From positions 62,001 through 126,000 of the forward strand of contig CAMCWC010000008.1 in assembly GCA_945882415.1 (NCBI GenBank): a stretch of 64,000 nt of DNA, in the 5' to 3' direction. The translations under genes were made by a program, and so were the position numbers. A model generated the notes under the pieces. The model did no database searches. It was not told the origin of the DNA and saw only the letters and a list, made by a program, of their open reading frames with translations. This stretch comes from Chthonomonas calidirosea. GTDB taxonomy: Bacteria > Armatimonadota > Fimbriimonadia > Fimbriimonadales > Fimbriimonadaceae. Shown piece after piece: positions 25,052 through 32,647 of this stretch (the stretch's first letter is position 1; each line of letters begins with the position of its first letter).

Positions 25052-27559
25052 TCACTTCACGCTATCGGCTAACCGCTTCGCGGCCAAAAACTTCCCAGAC
25101 TTGAACATTTCCATCCCTTGCTGAAAGTTCAGAACCAACGGTCTGGCGTCGTCAACGGACATTGCATGCAACTTTGCGTACGCCGCAGAAAGAGACTTTC
25201 GCGCCGCTAACTGCAGCGCAATCTCTCTCGCCAAAAGAGGGTTGGTATTGCGCACCCGAACCTCCATGCTCGACTTTCGCGGAACCGAAATCGTGGTGCC
25301 TCGCTCCAGCCCATCCGCGTCCGCCCGCCGAACGCTTCGCCAGCCGCCGCGAGTTTTGACCTCGAAATCGTACGTTCCCTTCGCAAGCTGCCGCATCTTC
25401 ACCACCGGCGCCTTCTCCGAGGTCGAAGAATTGAAGAGCAGAAACCGGCGTTCGGCCCCAGCCAGGGCAGATTCATACCCATCCAGCGGATTCAAGTTCA
25501 AAACCATTACGTCCGGACTGCTGGAGTATCCGAGGGCCTCATAAAGCCAGTAATTCCAAAGCGAGGTTGACGAATACAAAATCGGCGCCCCGGTATGCCC
25601 GCCCGGTGCCTCAAACGTATAGAACGGCTCGATCGGCAAATAGGGGGAGCGCAGCGCGTCCTTGCCCGCATGTTCCAGAAGCACCGGCGGCCAACTCGCG
25701 GAGTAGAACCCAGCACTGTTTAATCGATTCAAGTTCGAAAGCCGAACAAGCAGGTCACGGTAGGGCGCGTCCGGCACATTCGCAAGCACCCACGCGATGC
25801 AAAGATTCGCCTCCGTCGTCTCCCATGGGGTCAGGTTATAGGCGCCGCCGTGCGGGAAGAAAAGTCCCAAGCTGGAGAGTTGCGAAGCCACCGGGCCAAT
25901 CTCGTCCTCAAACCACGGCGTCAACCGAAGAAGCGTGGCTAAGAAGTGTCGCCCGAAAGTCTTATATCGAGGATCCTTCGTTGCTTCGTAGAGCTTGTAA
26001 GACGCCACCGCACCGTACGAATTCCCGAACAACTCCGTAATCGGAAAGTCTGCCGGGTCGGAATAAGAGCGCTGATACTTCTTGTTCTCTACCGAGAATT
26101 GCACTCGATTGAACAGCGACTCAAGCGAACGCTTTGCCTCCTCGAGTTTAGGTTTGTCGCCATCAATTTCGTGGGCCCGCAAAAGGATGTAGGCGTACTG
26201 ACCCGCTTGCCACGGTTCATAGACCACCCCTAGCTCTGGAACATCGTTTTGAATCGCCGGCAGCTTGGTCTCGGTGTTCCACCATTGCGGAAAGCTGTAC
26301 GAATTCTTGCTAGCGAGCTCTTCCAGCCCGCGCGTTCCCATAAGAAAGCGCCCCGCAACGCTCGGATTGAACTCGCTGGCACCCGCTGCGTCCGATGCGC
26401 GCAAAGATTCAATGGAAAACCACAACGTCTGCCAAGACATCGCGAGCGATCCCGTCCCGTAAGGATTCCAGCCGATGAATCGATCGCGCTCGTTAAAGTA
26501 AACCGGCAGTTGGTCCAGTTTCCGTCGCGCCGCAATCCCGTCCGCCTTGTTCGGGTTAACCCGAAGGTACAGCATGGAAGGCGAGAGGTGATTATTCGTG
26601 GTTGAAAAGTCCGAACCAGCCTGGCCAATGTGCGATGGATGGGTCAAGACGCGCTGGATCGGCGGCACCAAATTCAGCGGTCCATCGTTCCAAGGACGGT
26701 CGATTTCGGCGGAAGCATCGACCCTTCGGAGCGTTGCCATGAGGCTGCGCGCATGCTCTTCCCAACTCGGCGCACGCTGCGGGGCACCTTGCTCCGGATG
26801 AAGCGGTGCGGCAAGCTCGATCGACCGCGCGAGCGCCTCCATTCGCGTCGGTTTTGCTGGGTTCTGGCGGGCAACCACATGCCAAACCAGTTGCACTCGG
26901 CCCGGGCCGCACTGAGTCTGATGCGTTGCAAAAGACCGGAGGCCGAGCATCGTCTGCCCGTTTGCGGTGTGCGCAACCACACGCGCATCCAAAAACCGCC
27001 GCGGCGTCGCGATACCAAACCAAGTGGCCGGCGTCATGTCGAAAAACGCGACGGCCTCGGCATTCTGCCGCCAAGCATAAGCCGCCGGTAGCCCCGCGCC
27101 ATACACGTTGTCGCCATAAATGCTCATCGGTCCTTGCTCGCTCGTGACCGTCGCCGTCGGCGCTAGCATCCCCAAAAGGTTAGTTTCTCCCGTAATGCCA
27201 ATGGGCTGGTCGAGCTGGCTTGTGAGTTCGAACCGGATGGACGGGCGGTTGGGCGCGGAATCGACCCGGAGCGACCAAGTTGCGCCTTTAAGTTGAACCG
27301 TCTTTTGCCCAGCTCCGGTCTCTATGAAGCTAAGGGTTCCATCGCCGCTTGCCAAGGGGCTCTTGATTCCGCTCAGAACGCTCTGCCAAATCCCGCCGAC
27401 CTTGGCATCAACTCCGATTTCCTTCAGCGACCGCCCAATTGTCGCCCGAGTTTCGCCAGCTTGCAACACGTAGCTCGTGGCAACCTTGTCCGGCCGAACT
27501 TGGTGTGCCTCCGCCGGAACAGACGGGGGCACGGCGAGCCACATGAGTTGCAATATCAC
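25052..27559 (-). CDS. large secreted protein of unknown function
   Basis: An 835-aa protein starting at GTG 27559 with a short hydrophobic leader (VILQLMWLAVPPSVPAEA), likely a signal peptide without a strong basic n-region. A beta-rich N-terminal part (about 30-230) is followed by a helical, Trp-rich region (about 290-650) that resembles an alpha/alpha-toroid as in many glycosidases and lyases, then a beta-domain and a helical tail (about 770-835). No catalytic motif is certain. It ends at the start region of the Imm22-like gene, so the two may be co-transcribed. Confidence 0.65.
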   Translation of the reverse strand: MILQLMWLAVPPSVPAEAHQVRPDKVATSYVLQAGETRATIGRSLKEIGVDAKVGGIWQSVLSGIKSPLASGDGTLSFIETGAGQKTVQLKGATWSLRVDSAPNRPSIRFELTSQLDQPIGITGETNLLGMLAPTATVTSEQGPMSIYGDNVYGAGLPAAYAWRQNAEAVAFFDMTPATWFGIATPRRFLDARVVAHTANGQTMLGLRSFATHQTQCGPGRVQLVWHVVARQNPAKPTRMEALARSIELAAPLHPEQGAPQRAPSWEEHARSLMATLRRVDASAEIDRPWNDGPLNLVPPIQRVLTHPSHIGQAGSDFSTTNNHLSPSMLYLRVNPNKADGIAARRKLDQLPVYFNERDRFIGWNPYGTGSLAMSWQTLWFSIESLRASDAAGASEFNPSVAGRFLMGTRGLEELASKNSYSFPQWWNTETKLPAIQNDVPELGVVYEPWQAGQYAYILLRAHEIDGDKPKLEEAKRSLESLFNRVQFSVENKKYQRSYSDPADFPITELFGNSYGAVASYKLYEATKDPRYKTFGRHFLATLLRLTPWFEDEIGPVASQLSSLGLFFPHGGAYNLTPWETTEANLCIAWVLANVPDAPYRDLLVRLSNLNRLNSAGFYSASWPPVLLEHAGKDALRSPYLPIEPFYTFEAPGGHTGAPILYSSTSLWNYWLYEALGYSSSPDVMVLNLNPLDGYESALAGAERRFLLFNSSTSEKAPVVKMRQLAKGTYDFEVKTRGGWRSVRRADADGLERGTTISVPRKSSMEVRVRNTNPLLAREIALQLAARKSLSAAYAKLHAMSVDDARPLVLNFQQGMEMFKSGKFLAAKRLADSVK

Positions 27560-27647
27560 GATGACTAAGTATAGGGGAACCTATGGCCACCCGCAACTTC
27601 GCGCGAAGTATCTCGGTTGTTTGCGTCTGCGAGTCGCTTCTGCGCTG

Positions 27648-27677
27648 TTGCAAATCGACAAAGTACGTGGCTATACT
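27648..27677 (+). promoter_or_regulatory. promoter of the ArsR operon (TTGCAA-18-TATACT)
   Basis: TTGCAA (27648-27653), an 18-nt spacer and TATACT (27672-27677). The predicted start of transcription falls at or next to the ATG at 27685, so the message is probably leaderless. The -10 box lies inside the left arm of the operator. Confidence 0.65.
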
Positions 27678-27700
27678 GAACTATATGGTTCAGTATAGCC
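27669..27700. promoter_or_regulatory. perfect palindromic operator over the arsR-type start codon
   Basis: GGCTATACTGAAC (27669-27681) and GTTCAGTATAGCC (27688-27700) are perfect 13-nt inverted arms separated by TATATG, which contains the start codon. Such a site covers -10, transcription start and ATG, so binding would block both. ArsR repressors bind such palindromes; autoregulation is inferred. Confidence 0.8.
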
Positions 27701-28041
27701 AGTCCCAGTTCGATGCCTCCTTCGGCGCGCTATCCGACGCCACCCGGCGCGGCATCCTGCAACAACTCGGGCGAGAGGACGCCTCCATCACTGCCCTCGC
27801 CGAGCAGTTCCAAATGACCCTGACCGGCATGAAAAAGCACGTCGGCGTGCTGGAACAAGCGGGACTGGTGACCACGGAAAAGGTCGGCCGCGTGCGCACC
27901 TGCAAGCTCGGCCAGCGCGGCCTGGAGGATGAAGCCGCCTGGATCGAGGGCTACCGCCAACTCTGGGCGGCGCGGTTTGACGAGCTAGATCGGGTCGTCG
28001 CGGAGATGCAGAGAAGAGAGGAAACCAATGGACGAAAGTAG
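27685..28041 (+). CDS. ArsR family transcriptional repressor
   Basis: A 118-aa winged-helix regulator (about residues 8-90: FGALSDATRRGILQQL, then ITALAEQFQMTLTGMKKHVGVLEQAGLV). It has no Cys/His metal site. It belongs to the ArsR group usually paired with SRPBCC/AHSA1 genes, as here. ATG 27685 lies inside the palindrome at 27669-27700 and 7 nt after the -10 box; longer in-frame starts upstream are not protein-like. It overlaps the next gene by 14 nt. Operon: ArsR, unknown, AHSA1, DUF1801, alpha/beta hydrolase. Confidence 0.92.
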   Translation: MVQYSQSQFDASFGALSDATRRGILQQLGREDASITALAEQFQMTLTGMKKHVGVLEQAGLVTTEKVGRVRTCKLGQRGLEDEAAWIEGYRQLWAARFDELDRVVAEMQRREETNGRK

Positions 28042-28624
28042 ACAAGGCGGAGCGCTGGACTGGCGACACAATTCGCCACCCGAAGGCTACACCGAGCGGG
28101 AAATCGCGTTTCTCACCGAACAACTCCAGCCCATCTGTGGCGAGCCGCTAACCCGCATCCGGCAACTCTATGGCGACACGTTTGAATTCGGCGTTCAGCG
28201 CCCCCAGAAAAATCGAAAGGGGGACGATGTCACCTGGGCCGATTTCCGCCTAAAGTTCATCTGTGCGGACTGGCGTGTGGTCCAGCGTGGTCGAATCATT
28301 CTCGGCTCGAGAGAGTATCGCGACGGGACGCATTTAGTCGGCGATTTTGATGAATCGCCGGAAACTCCGCAAATCGCGGAATCGCGGCGAATCGCGCGAG
28401 AGTTTCTTGAAGGGGTGACGCAAGGCAAATTCACCGTCCAATCCGTTGTCGTCCGCGATCACGCAGATATGGTGATCCGGCTGTCCGACGATCTGGTGAT
28501 CGAGAGTTTCTCCAGTTCTTGCCAAGACGAAGATTCTTGGCACTTTTGCAATGATAACGCCAAAGTAAGCGGGCTCATCGGTGCCGTAACGTACAACATC
28601 GGGACATTTAATGAAAGAATCTGA
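28028..28624 (+). CDS. hypothetical protein in ArsR operon
   Basis: A 198-aa soluble protein that I do not recognise. The first 30 residues include a WRHNSPPEGYTEREIAFL segment; the middle has a Lys/Arg-rich turn (RPQKNRKGDDVTWADF); the C-terminal half is a mixed alpha/beta region with two Cys (SSCQDEDSWHFC). ATG 28028 has AGAGG upstream and overlaps the ArsR 3' end by 14 nt, and its own end overlaps the AHSA1 gene by 14 nt, so translation is coupled. Confidence 0.75.
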   Translation: MDESRQGGALDWRHNSPPEGYTEREIAFLTEQLQPICGEPLTRIRQLYGDTFEFGVQRPQKNRKGDDVTWADFRLKFICADWRVVQRGRIILGSREYRDGTHLVGDFDESPETPQIAESRRIAREFLEGVTQGKFTVQSVVVRDHADMVIRLSDDLVIESFSSSCQDEDSWHFCNDNAKVSGLIGAVTYNIGTFNERI

Positions 28625-29096
28625 AGAAAACCGCACCGAAGTGCAACGCAGATCCGAGCGCGAGCTCGTCGTCACCCGCACCGTCAACGCCCCCGCGCAC
28701 CTCGTGTTCGAGGCCTGGACCAAAGCCGACCTCTTCCGCCAATGGTGGGTGCCCAAGTCGTACGGCCTGAACCTCGTCTCCTGCCAGCTAGACGTGCGTC
28801 CAGGCGGGCAATACCGCCTCGCCTTTCTCCACGAAGGTTCCACCATGGAGTTCTTCGGCACCTACCTAGAAGTCACCCCAAACACCCGCCTCGTCTGGAC
28901 CAATGAAGAAGCCGAAGGCGAAACCATCACCACCGTCACCTTCGAAGCAACCGCCGGCCAGACCCTCATCACCGTGCACGACCTGTATCCGTCCGCAGAA
29001 GCCGTCGACACCGGATCTACCGGGGCAATGCCCGAGGTACTGAACCAACTCGACGAGCTTCTCGCCTTACTTAAGTCAAAAGAGCAAGCCGCATGA
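28611..29096 (+). CDS. SRPBCC / AHSA1 domain protein
   Basis: A 161-aa START-like protein of the activator-of-Hsp90-ATPase (AHSA1) type. Motifs are VTRTVNAPAHLVFEAWT, then QWWVPK, the DVRPGGQYRL turn, and a C-terminal VTFEATAGQTLITVHD. These proteins bind hydrophobic small molecules. The pair ArsR plus AHSA1 is common in bacteria. It overlaps the next gene by 4 nt. Confidence 0.9.
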   Translation: MKESEENRTEVQRRSERELVVTRTVNAPAHLVFEAWTKADLFRQWWVPKSYGLNLVSCQLDVRPGGQYRLAFLHEGSTMEFFGTYLEVTPNTRLVWTNEEAEGETITTVTFEATAGQTLITVHDLYPSAEAVDTGSTGAMPEVLNQLDELLALLKSKEQAA

Positions 29097-29560
29097 AACA
29101 AGCCATCGACAGCAGCGCGAAAGCTAAAGAGAATCCGCCCGCAGAGCTATTAGTAGCAATGACAGGTAAGGCAAGTTCGGCAAAGGCCGCGACGGGCGAC
29201 AAACCCGTGTTTGACTATATCGCTACCCTGCCGCAGCCACAACGCGAAATCGCCGAACGAATCGATGCTCTCGCCGCCGAAACCTTGCCGGGTCTGCAGC
29301 GAGCCGTAAAGTGGGGAATGGCCTACTACGGGGTCGATGGCGGATGGTGCTTCTCTTCTGGCGCCTTCGTCGGCCACCTGAAACTGATGTTCATCAAGGG
29401 CACCGAGCTTCAACCCGAGCCGCCCGTAACCCCAATCGGCATGGGCAAAGCCACCCGCGGCGTCGAGCTCGCTTCCGTCCAAGAAATCGACGAAATGCAA
29501 CTAACATCTTGGATGAAACAGGCCGCGACAATGCCGTTTGTCGGAGGAAAAAAGATATGA
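29093..29560 (+). CDS. DUF1801 (YdhG-like) protein
   Basis: A 155-aa protein with a DUF1801 core: [20 protein letters not shown], then [15 protein letters not shown] and a C-terminal [11 protein letters not shown]. The N-terminal 35 residues are Ala/Lys-rich and probably flexible. The family accompanies ArsR-SRPBCC operons; biochemical function is unknown. It overlaps both neighbours by ATGA junctions. Confidence 0.85.
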   Translation: MKQAIDSSAKAKENPPAELLVAMTGKASSAKAATGDKPVFDYIATLPQPQREIAERIDALAAETLPGLQRAVKWGMAYYGVDGGWCFSSGAFVGHLKLMFIKGTELQPEPPVTPIGMGKATRGVELASVQEIDEMQLTSWMKQAATMPFVGGKKI

Positions 29561-30438
29561 TCTCGACGCAAAACAAGACTCGAAAATACGCGCTGCGCTA
29601 CCTTGCGGCACTACTGCTTACCCTTGCCATGACATCAGCTTTCGCTCACCAAAAACCAATCACTGGCTATGCGGCCGTAAATGACCTCAAAATGTATTAC
29701 GAAGTTCACGGTAAGGGCGAACCGGTGGTCCTGCTGCACGGCGCGTTTATGGCGATCCCGACCAACTGGGACGGTTGGATCAGCGAACTGGCTAAGACCC
29801 GAAAAGTGATAGCCGTCGAGATGCAGGGCCACGGAAGGACGGCCGATATCTCGCGGAACTTAACTTCTGATCATCTTGCCGACGACGTCGCGAGCCTGCT
29901 TGGCCACCTCAAGATTCCCCGCGCAGACCTCATTGGCTACAGCATGGGCGGCAGCGTGGCCATGCAGTGCGCCGTCCGCCACCCAGAAAAAGTACGGAAA
30001 GTCGTCGTCATTTCGGCTCCTTTTCGACGTGACGGCGTTGTGAAAGAAGGCGCCGAAGCGTTAAAGAATCTCACGCCTGAACTCTTCATCGGCTCGCCTC
30101 TCGAAGTCGATTACAAAAAGCTCAGCCCGACACCGAATGACTTTCCTAAGTTCGTGAAGCACATTGTCGATTCGATGTCGAAAGAGCCAGATTTAGAACC
30201 CGCTCAGATCAAGGCGATCCCTTCCCCCATGTTCTTCATCTTCGGAGACGCCGATGGCATCCGCCTCGATCACGTCGCCGAAATGTTCCGCCTAAGGGGC
30301 GGCGAAACCCACGGAGACATGGGCCCGCGCACCGCCTCGCGCCTCGCCATCCTGCCCGACACAACCCACGTGACTCTGATGCAAAAGATGTCGCTGATCA
30401 TCCCAATGGTTAACGACTTTCTTAACGCGAAGTCGTAG
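29557..30438 (+). CDS. secreted alpha/beta hydrolase
   Basis: A 293-aa hydrolase with a signal peptide (about 1-27, [18 protein letters not shown]). The alpha/beta-hydrolase signs are VVLLHGAF (oxyanion region), GYSMGGS (nucleophile Ser, about residue 130), an Asp in FIFGDADGI and His in [12 protein letters not shown] 29557 overlaps the DUF1801 stop and has GGAGG upstream. It is the last gene of the ArsR operon. The substrate is unknown. Confidence 0.9.
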   Translation: MISTQNKTRKYALRYLAALLLTLAMTSAFAHQKPITGYAAVNDLKMYYEVHGKGEPVVLLHGAFMAIPTNWDGWISELAKTRKVIAVEMQGHGRTADISRNLTSDHLADDVASLLGHLKIPRADLIGYSMGGSVAMQCAVRHPEKVRKVVVISAPFRRDGVVKEGAEALKNLTPELFIGSPLEVDYKKLSPTPNDFPKFVKHIVDSMSKEPDLEPAQIKAIPSPMFFIFGDADGIRLDHVAEMFRLRGGETHGDMGPRTASRLAILPDTTHVTLMQKMSLIIPMVNDFLNAKS

Positions 30439-30453
30439 TCTCGGGCCGGTCTC

Positions 30454-30990
30454 TCAAACCAGAGGAAGGGCAGAGACCGCCGAGATCTTGACGGCAACCT
30501 GTTCGGCATCCGCCTTACTGCTGAATTTCAGAAGAGGCAAAAAAATTGGTCTTTTCGTCCCGACAAACGCAACCGAAAAGACCAAACCATCGATATCCTC
30601 GGTCAAAACGGAAACCCCGGTCGCGCCCTGAAAATCTATCGCTTCCTTCCCGTGCCGAAGGACAGTCGAACCTCGCTCAAGGGTGTATGGCGTCCTTGCG
30701 CCGCGGAGATAAAAGGGAACCGCGAAAATCAGTAGCCCGGCAAACCCGGACAAGAACCCGGCCCCCGCCGAATCCCAAGCGCCACCCCCCTCAAACAAGC
30801 CGCGGAAAGGATGGTTCTTCCAGATGTAGAAACCGATGCCGAGCGACACAACCGCAAGCACCCCCGCTCCGACGCATTGAGAGACCCTCGCACCCTTCGC
30901 CGGCCAATAATGCAGGGACAAGGGTTGCTCGGAAAACTCAACATCCCCCACCCAATACCGCTTCGATCCTGCAGAGCCAGGTATCCCCAT
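30454..30990 (-). CDS. hypothetical two-segment membrane protein
   Basis: A 178-aa protein with two membrane segments (about 37-58, VGAGVLAVVSLGIGFYIW; about 75-94, AGFLSGFAGLLIFAVPFYL) and a C-terminal beta-rich cytoplasmic or periplasmic domain of about 75 residues. No family recognised. It converges with the hydrolase gene. Confidence 0.7.
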   Translation of the reverse strand: MGIPGSAGSKRYWVGDVEFSEQPLSLHYWPAKGARVSQCVGAGVLAVVSLGIGFYIWKNHPFRGLFEGGGAWDSAGAGFLSGFAGLLIFAVPFYLRGARTPYTLERGSTVLRHGKEAIDFQGATGVSVLTEDIDGLVFSVAFVGTKRPIFLPLLKFSSKADAEQVAVKISAVSALPLV

Positions 30991-31675
30991 GCGCCTACGC
31001 TACCGGATGCCCCACCCTTCTTCGCAACTTCGCCCGAGCATCGTTGGACCGTGGATTAACGTTGGCCAGGGTCTTACTCACTCAGCGTGGCATAGAGTGT
31101 CTGTCGTTAAGGGCGTAGACGGACAGCTTCATACGCACGCAAAGTACCTTCGGACGGTCGCTCAAACGTAATGGACAATTCTTGACTTCGGTTCATACGA
31201 CGGTCGCACCGTGATTTTGGCTAAGCCACTTCTGTCAATGTGGCCGACTTTGCAATGGGCAAAGGAAACTCGCGCCTCAATCATGGCCTTCATTGAGATT
31301 GGAACAGTCTAATTCTATTAGGATCTACGCCGAGTGGATTGCTGATACTTGAACAGAGGCGAACGTCTTTCCAACCGCGGCTCCGCCCTAAACAGATCTC
31401 AGCAAGGTCTCGCCTGAATGGCGGCCTGTTGTACGGTCAGAGTGGAACCCGGTCGCCTCATGGTTGGAGATTTTGCCCGGTATCGCAAAGCTGTACTTGA
31501 CTCAACTTCCACTGAGTGCCGTCTGGATGAGCAAAGCCTTTTACGCTGACGACGAACACCGGCGTTCGCTAATCCGTGTGCAGAATTCGTAGAACTCCGA
31601 TTACAAACGTGATTCTCGGCGACGATTTTCTACGGGCCCATTCGTCGTCTTTCTCAAGTATCATGAGGTAATCGA
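30991..31675. other. gene-free stretch at left side of the defence island
   Basis: About 680 nt with no ORF of protein character on either strand, no repeat and no integrase or transposase remnant that I can recognise. It separates chromosomal genes from the IetAS-like pair and may hold decayed DNA. Confidence 0.5.
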
Positions 31676-32647
31676 ATGGCTACCGCAGAGCAAATAAAAG
31701 CCCTGATTCGGTCGCACGTCGGTGACGACTCGGAAAGATTTTACACTCTGGCCCTCCAGATCGCAGCTCACGAGGCTCACCAGGGCCACGGAGCGTTGGC
31801 TCACGAAATTCGAGACCTTGTGGACAGAGCGCGTTCACAAAAGAAAAAGCTCCTCGCTGGCACTATCTCACCAGAATTGGACGGACTGCTTCAATCCGAG
31901 CTGCCCGGCTCCCCCATGTCCGCCCTTGTCCTTCCGCTTCAACTCATCGAGAGGATCGAGCGAATCATCTATGAATATCGACAGAGAGACAAGCTGCGCC
32001 AGCACGCTTTAAAACATCGTAGGAAGATTTTGTTGATTGGCCCGCCGGGCAGTGGCAAGACCATGACTGCCAAGGTTCTTGCTCACGAACTCAGATTGTC
32101 TTTGTTCACGGTTCAGGCAGACCGTCTGATTACCAAGTTTATGGGCGAGACGAGTGCAAGGCTTCGCTCGCTCTTTGAGACTATTCGGGATCATGAAGGA
32201 GTCTATTTTTTCGATGAGTTTGATGCGATCGGCGGTGGTCGTACACGCGAGAACGACGTAGGCGAAATGCGTCGTGTCCTTACATCGCTCCTTCAGTTCA
32301 TTGAGCAGGACTCATCGGACAGCATCATCCTGGCGGCAACGAATACTCCGGAGATGCTCGACAAGGCATTGTATCGCCGCTTTGACGATGTCCTATCATA
32401 CGGTTTTCCAGATGAACAAGAGCGAAAACGGTTGATTGGCAATACACTCGGACTTTTCTTGAGCAAAGGCTTCGGTTGGAAAACCGCCCTCCATTCTAGT
32501 ATTGGATTGAGCTCCGCTGAGGTAGTTCAGGCTTGCGAAGACGCTTTGAAGGAAGCAATTCTAAGCGACGAAAAATCTGTGACTGCTGCACGGATGAGTT
32601 TCGCGTTCCAAGAACGCCAGTCGACACATCGGGGTGAGGTCCGATAG
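31676..32647 (+). CDS. ietA: AAA+ ATPase, IetA-like anti-phage component
   Basis: A 323-aa ATPase. An N-terminal helical domain (about 1-95) precedes the AAA+ core: Walker A GPPGSGKT (122-129), Walker B FFDEFDAIG (Asp180, Glu181), sensor 1 ILAATNTPEMLD and an arginine-finger-like LYRRFDD. It is directly followed by a subtilisin-like protease; this pair matches the anti-phage system IetAS described from defence islands. GAGGT 6 nt before the ATG supports the start. Its TAG stop overlaps the ATA proposed as the protease start; if base 32646 were G, the ATPase would continue for eight more codons to a second TAG. Confidence 0.85.
   Translation: MATAEQIKALIRSHVGDDSERFYTLALQIAAHEAHQGHGALAHEIRDLVDRARSQKKKLLAGTISPELDGLLQSELPGSPMSALVLPLQLIERIERIIYEYRQRDKLRQHALKHRRKILLIGPPGSGKTMTAKVLAHELRLSLFTVQADRLITKFMGETSARLRSLFETIRDHEGVYFFDEFDAIGGGRTRENDVGEMRRVLTSLLQFIEQDSSDSIILAATNTPEMLDKALYRRFDDVLSYGFPDEQERKRLIGNTLGLFLSKGFGWKTALHSSIGLSSAEVVQACEDALKEAILSDEKSVTAARMSFAFQERQSTHRGEVR

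Noticed and set aside
31160-31321. Weak promoter-like pair (TTGAGA-17-TATTAG near 31293-31321) in the gap before ietA
   Set aside because: Too far from ietA and too weak; chance matches at this level are expected in AT-rich DNA.
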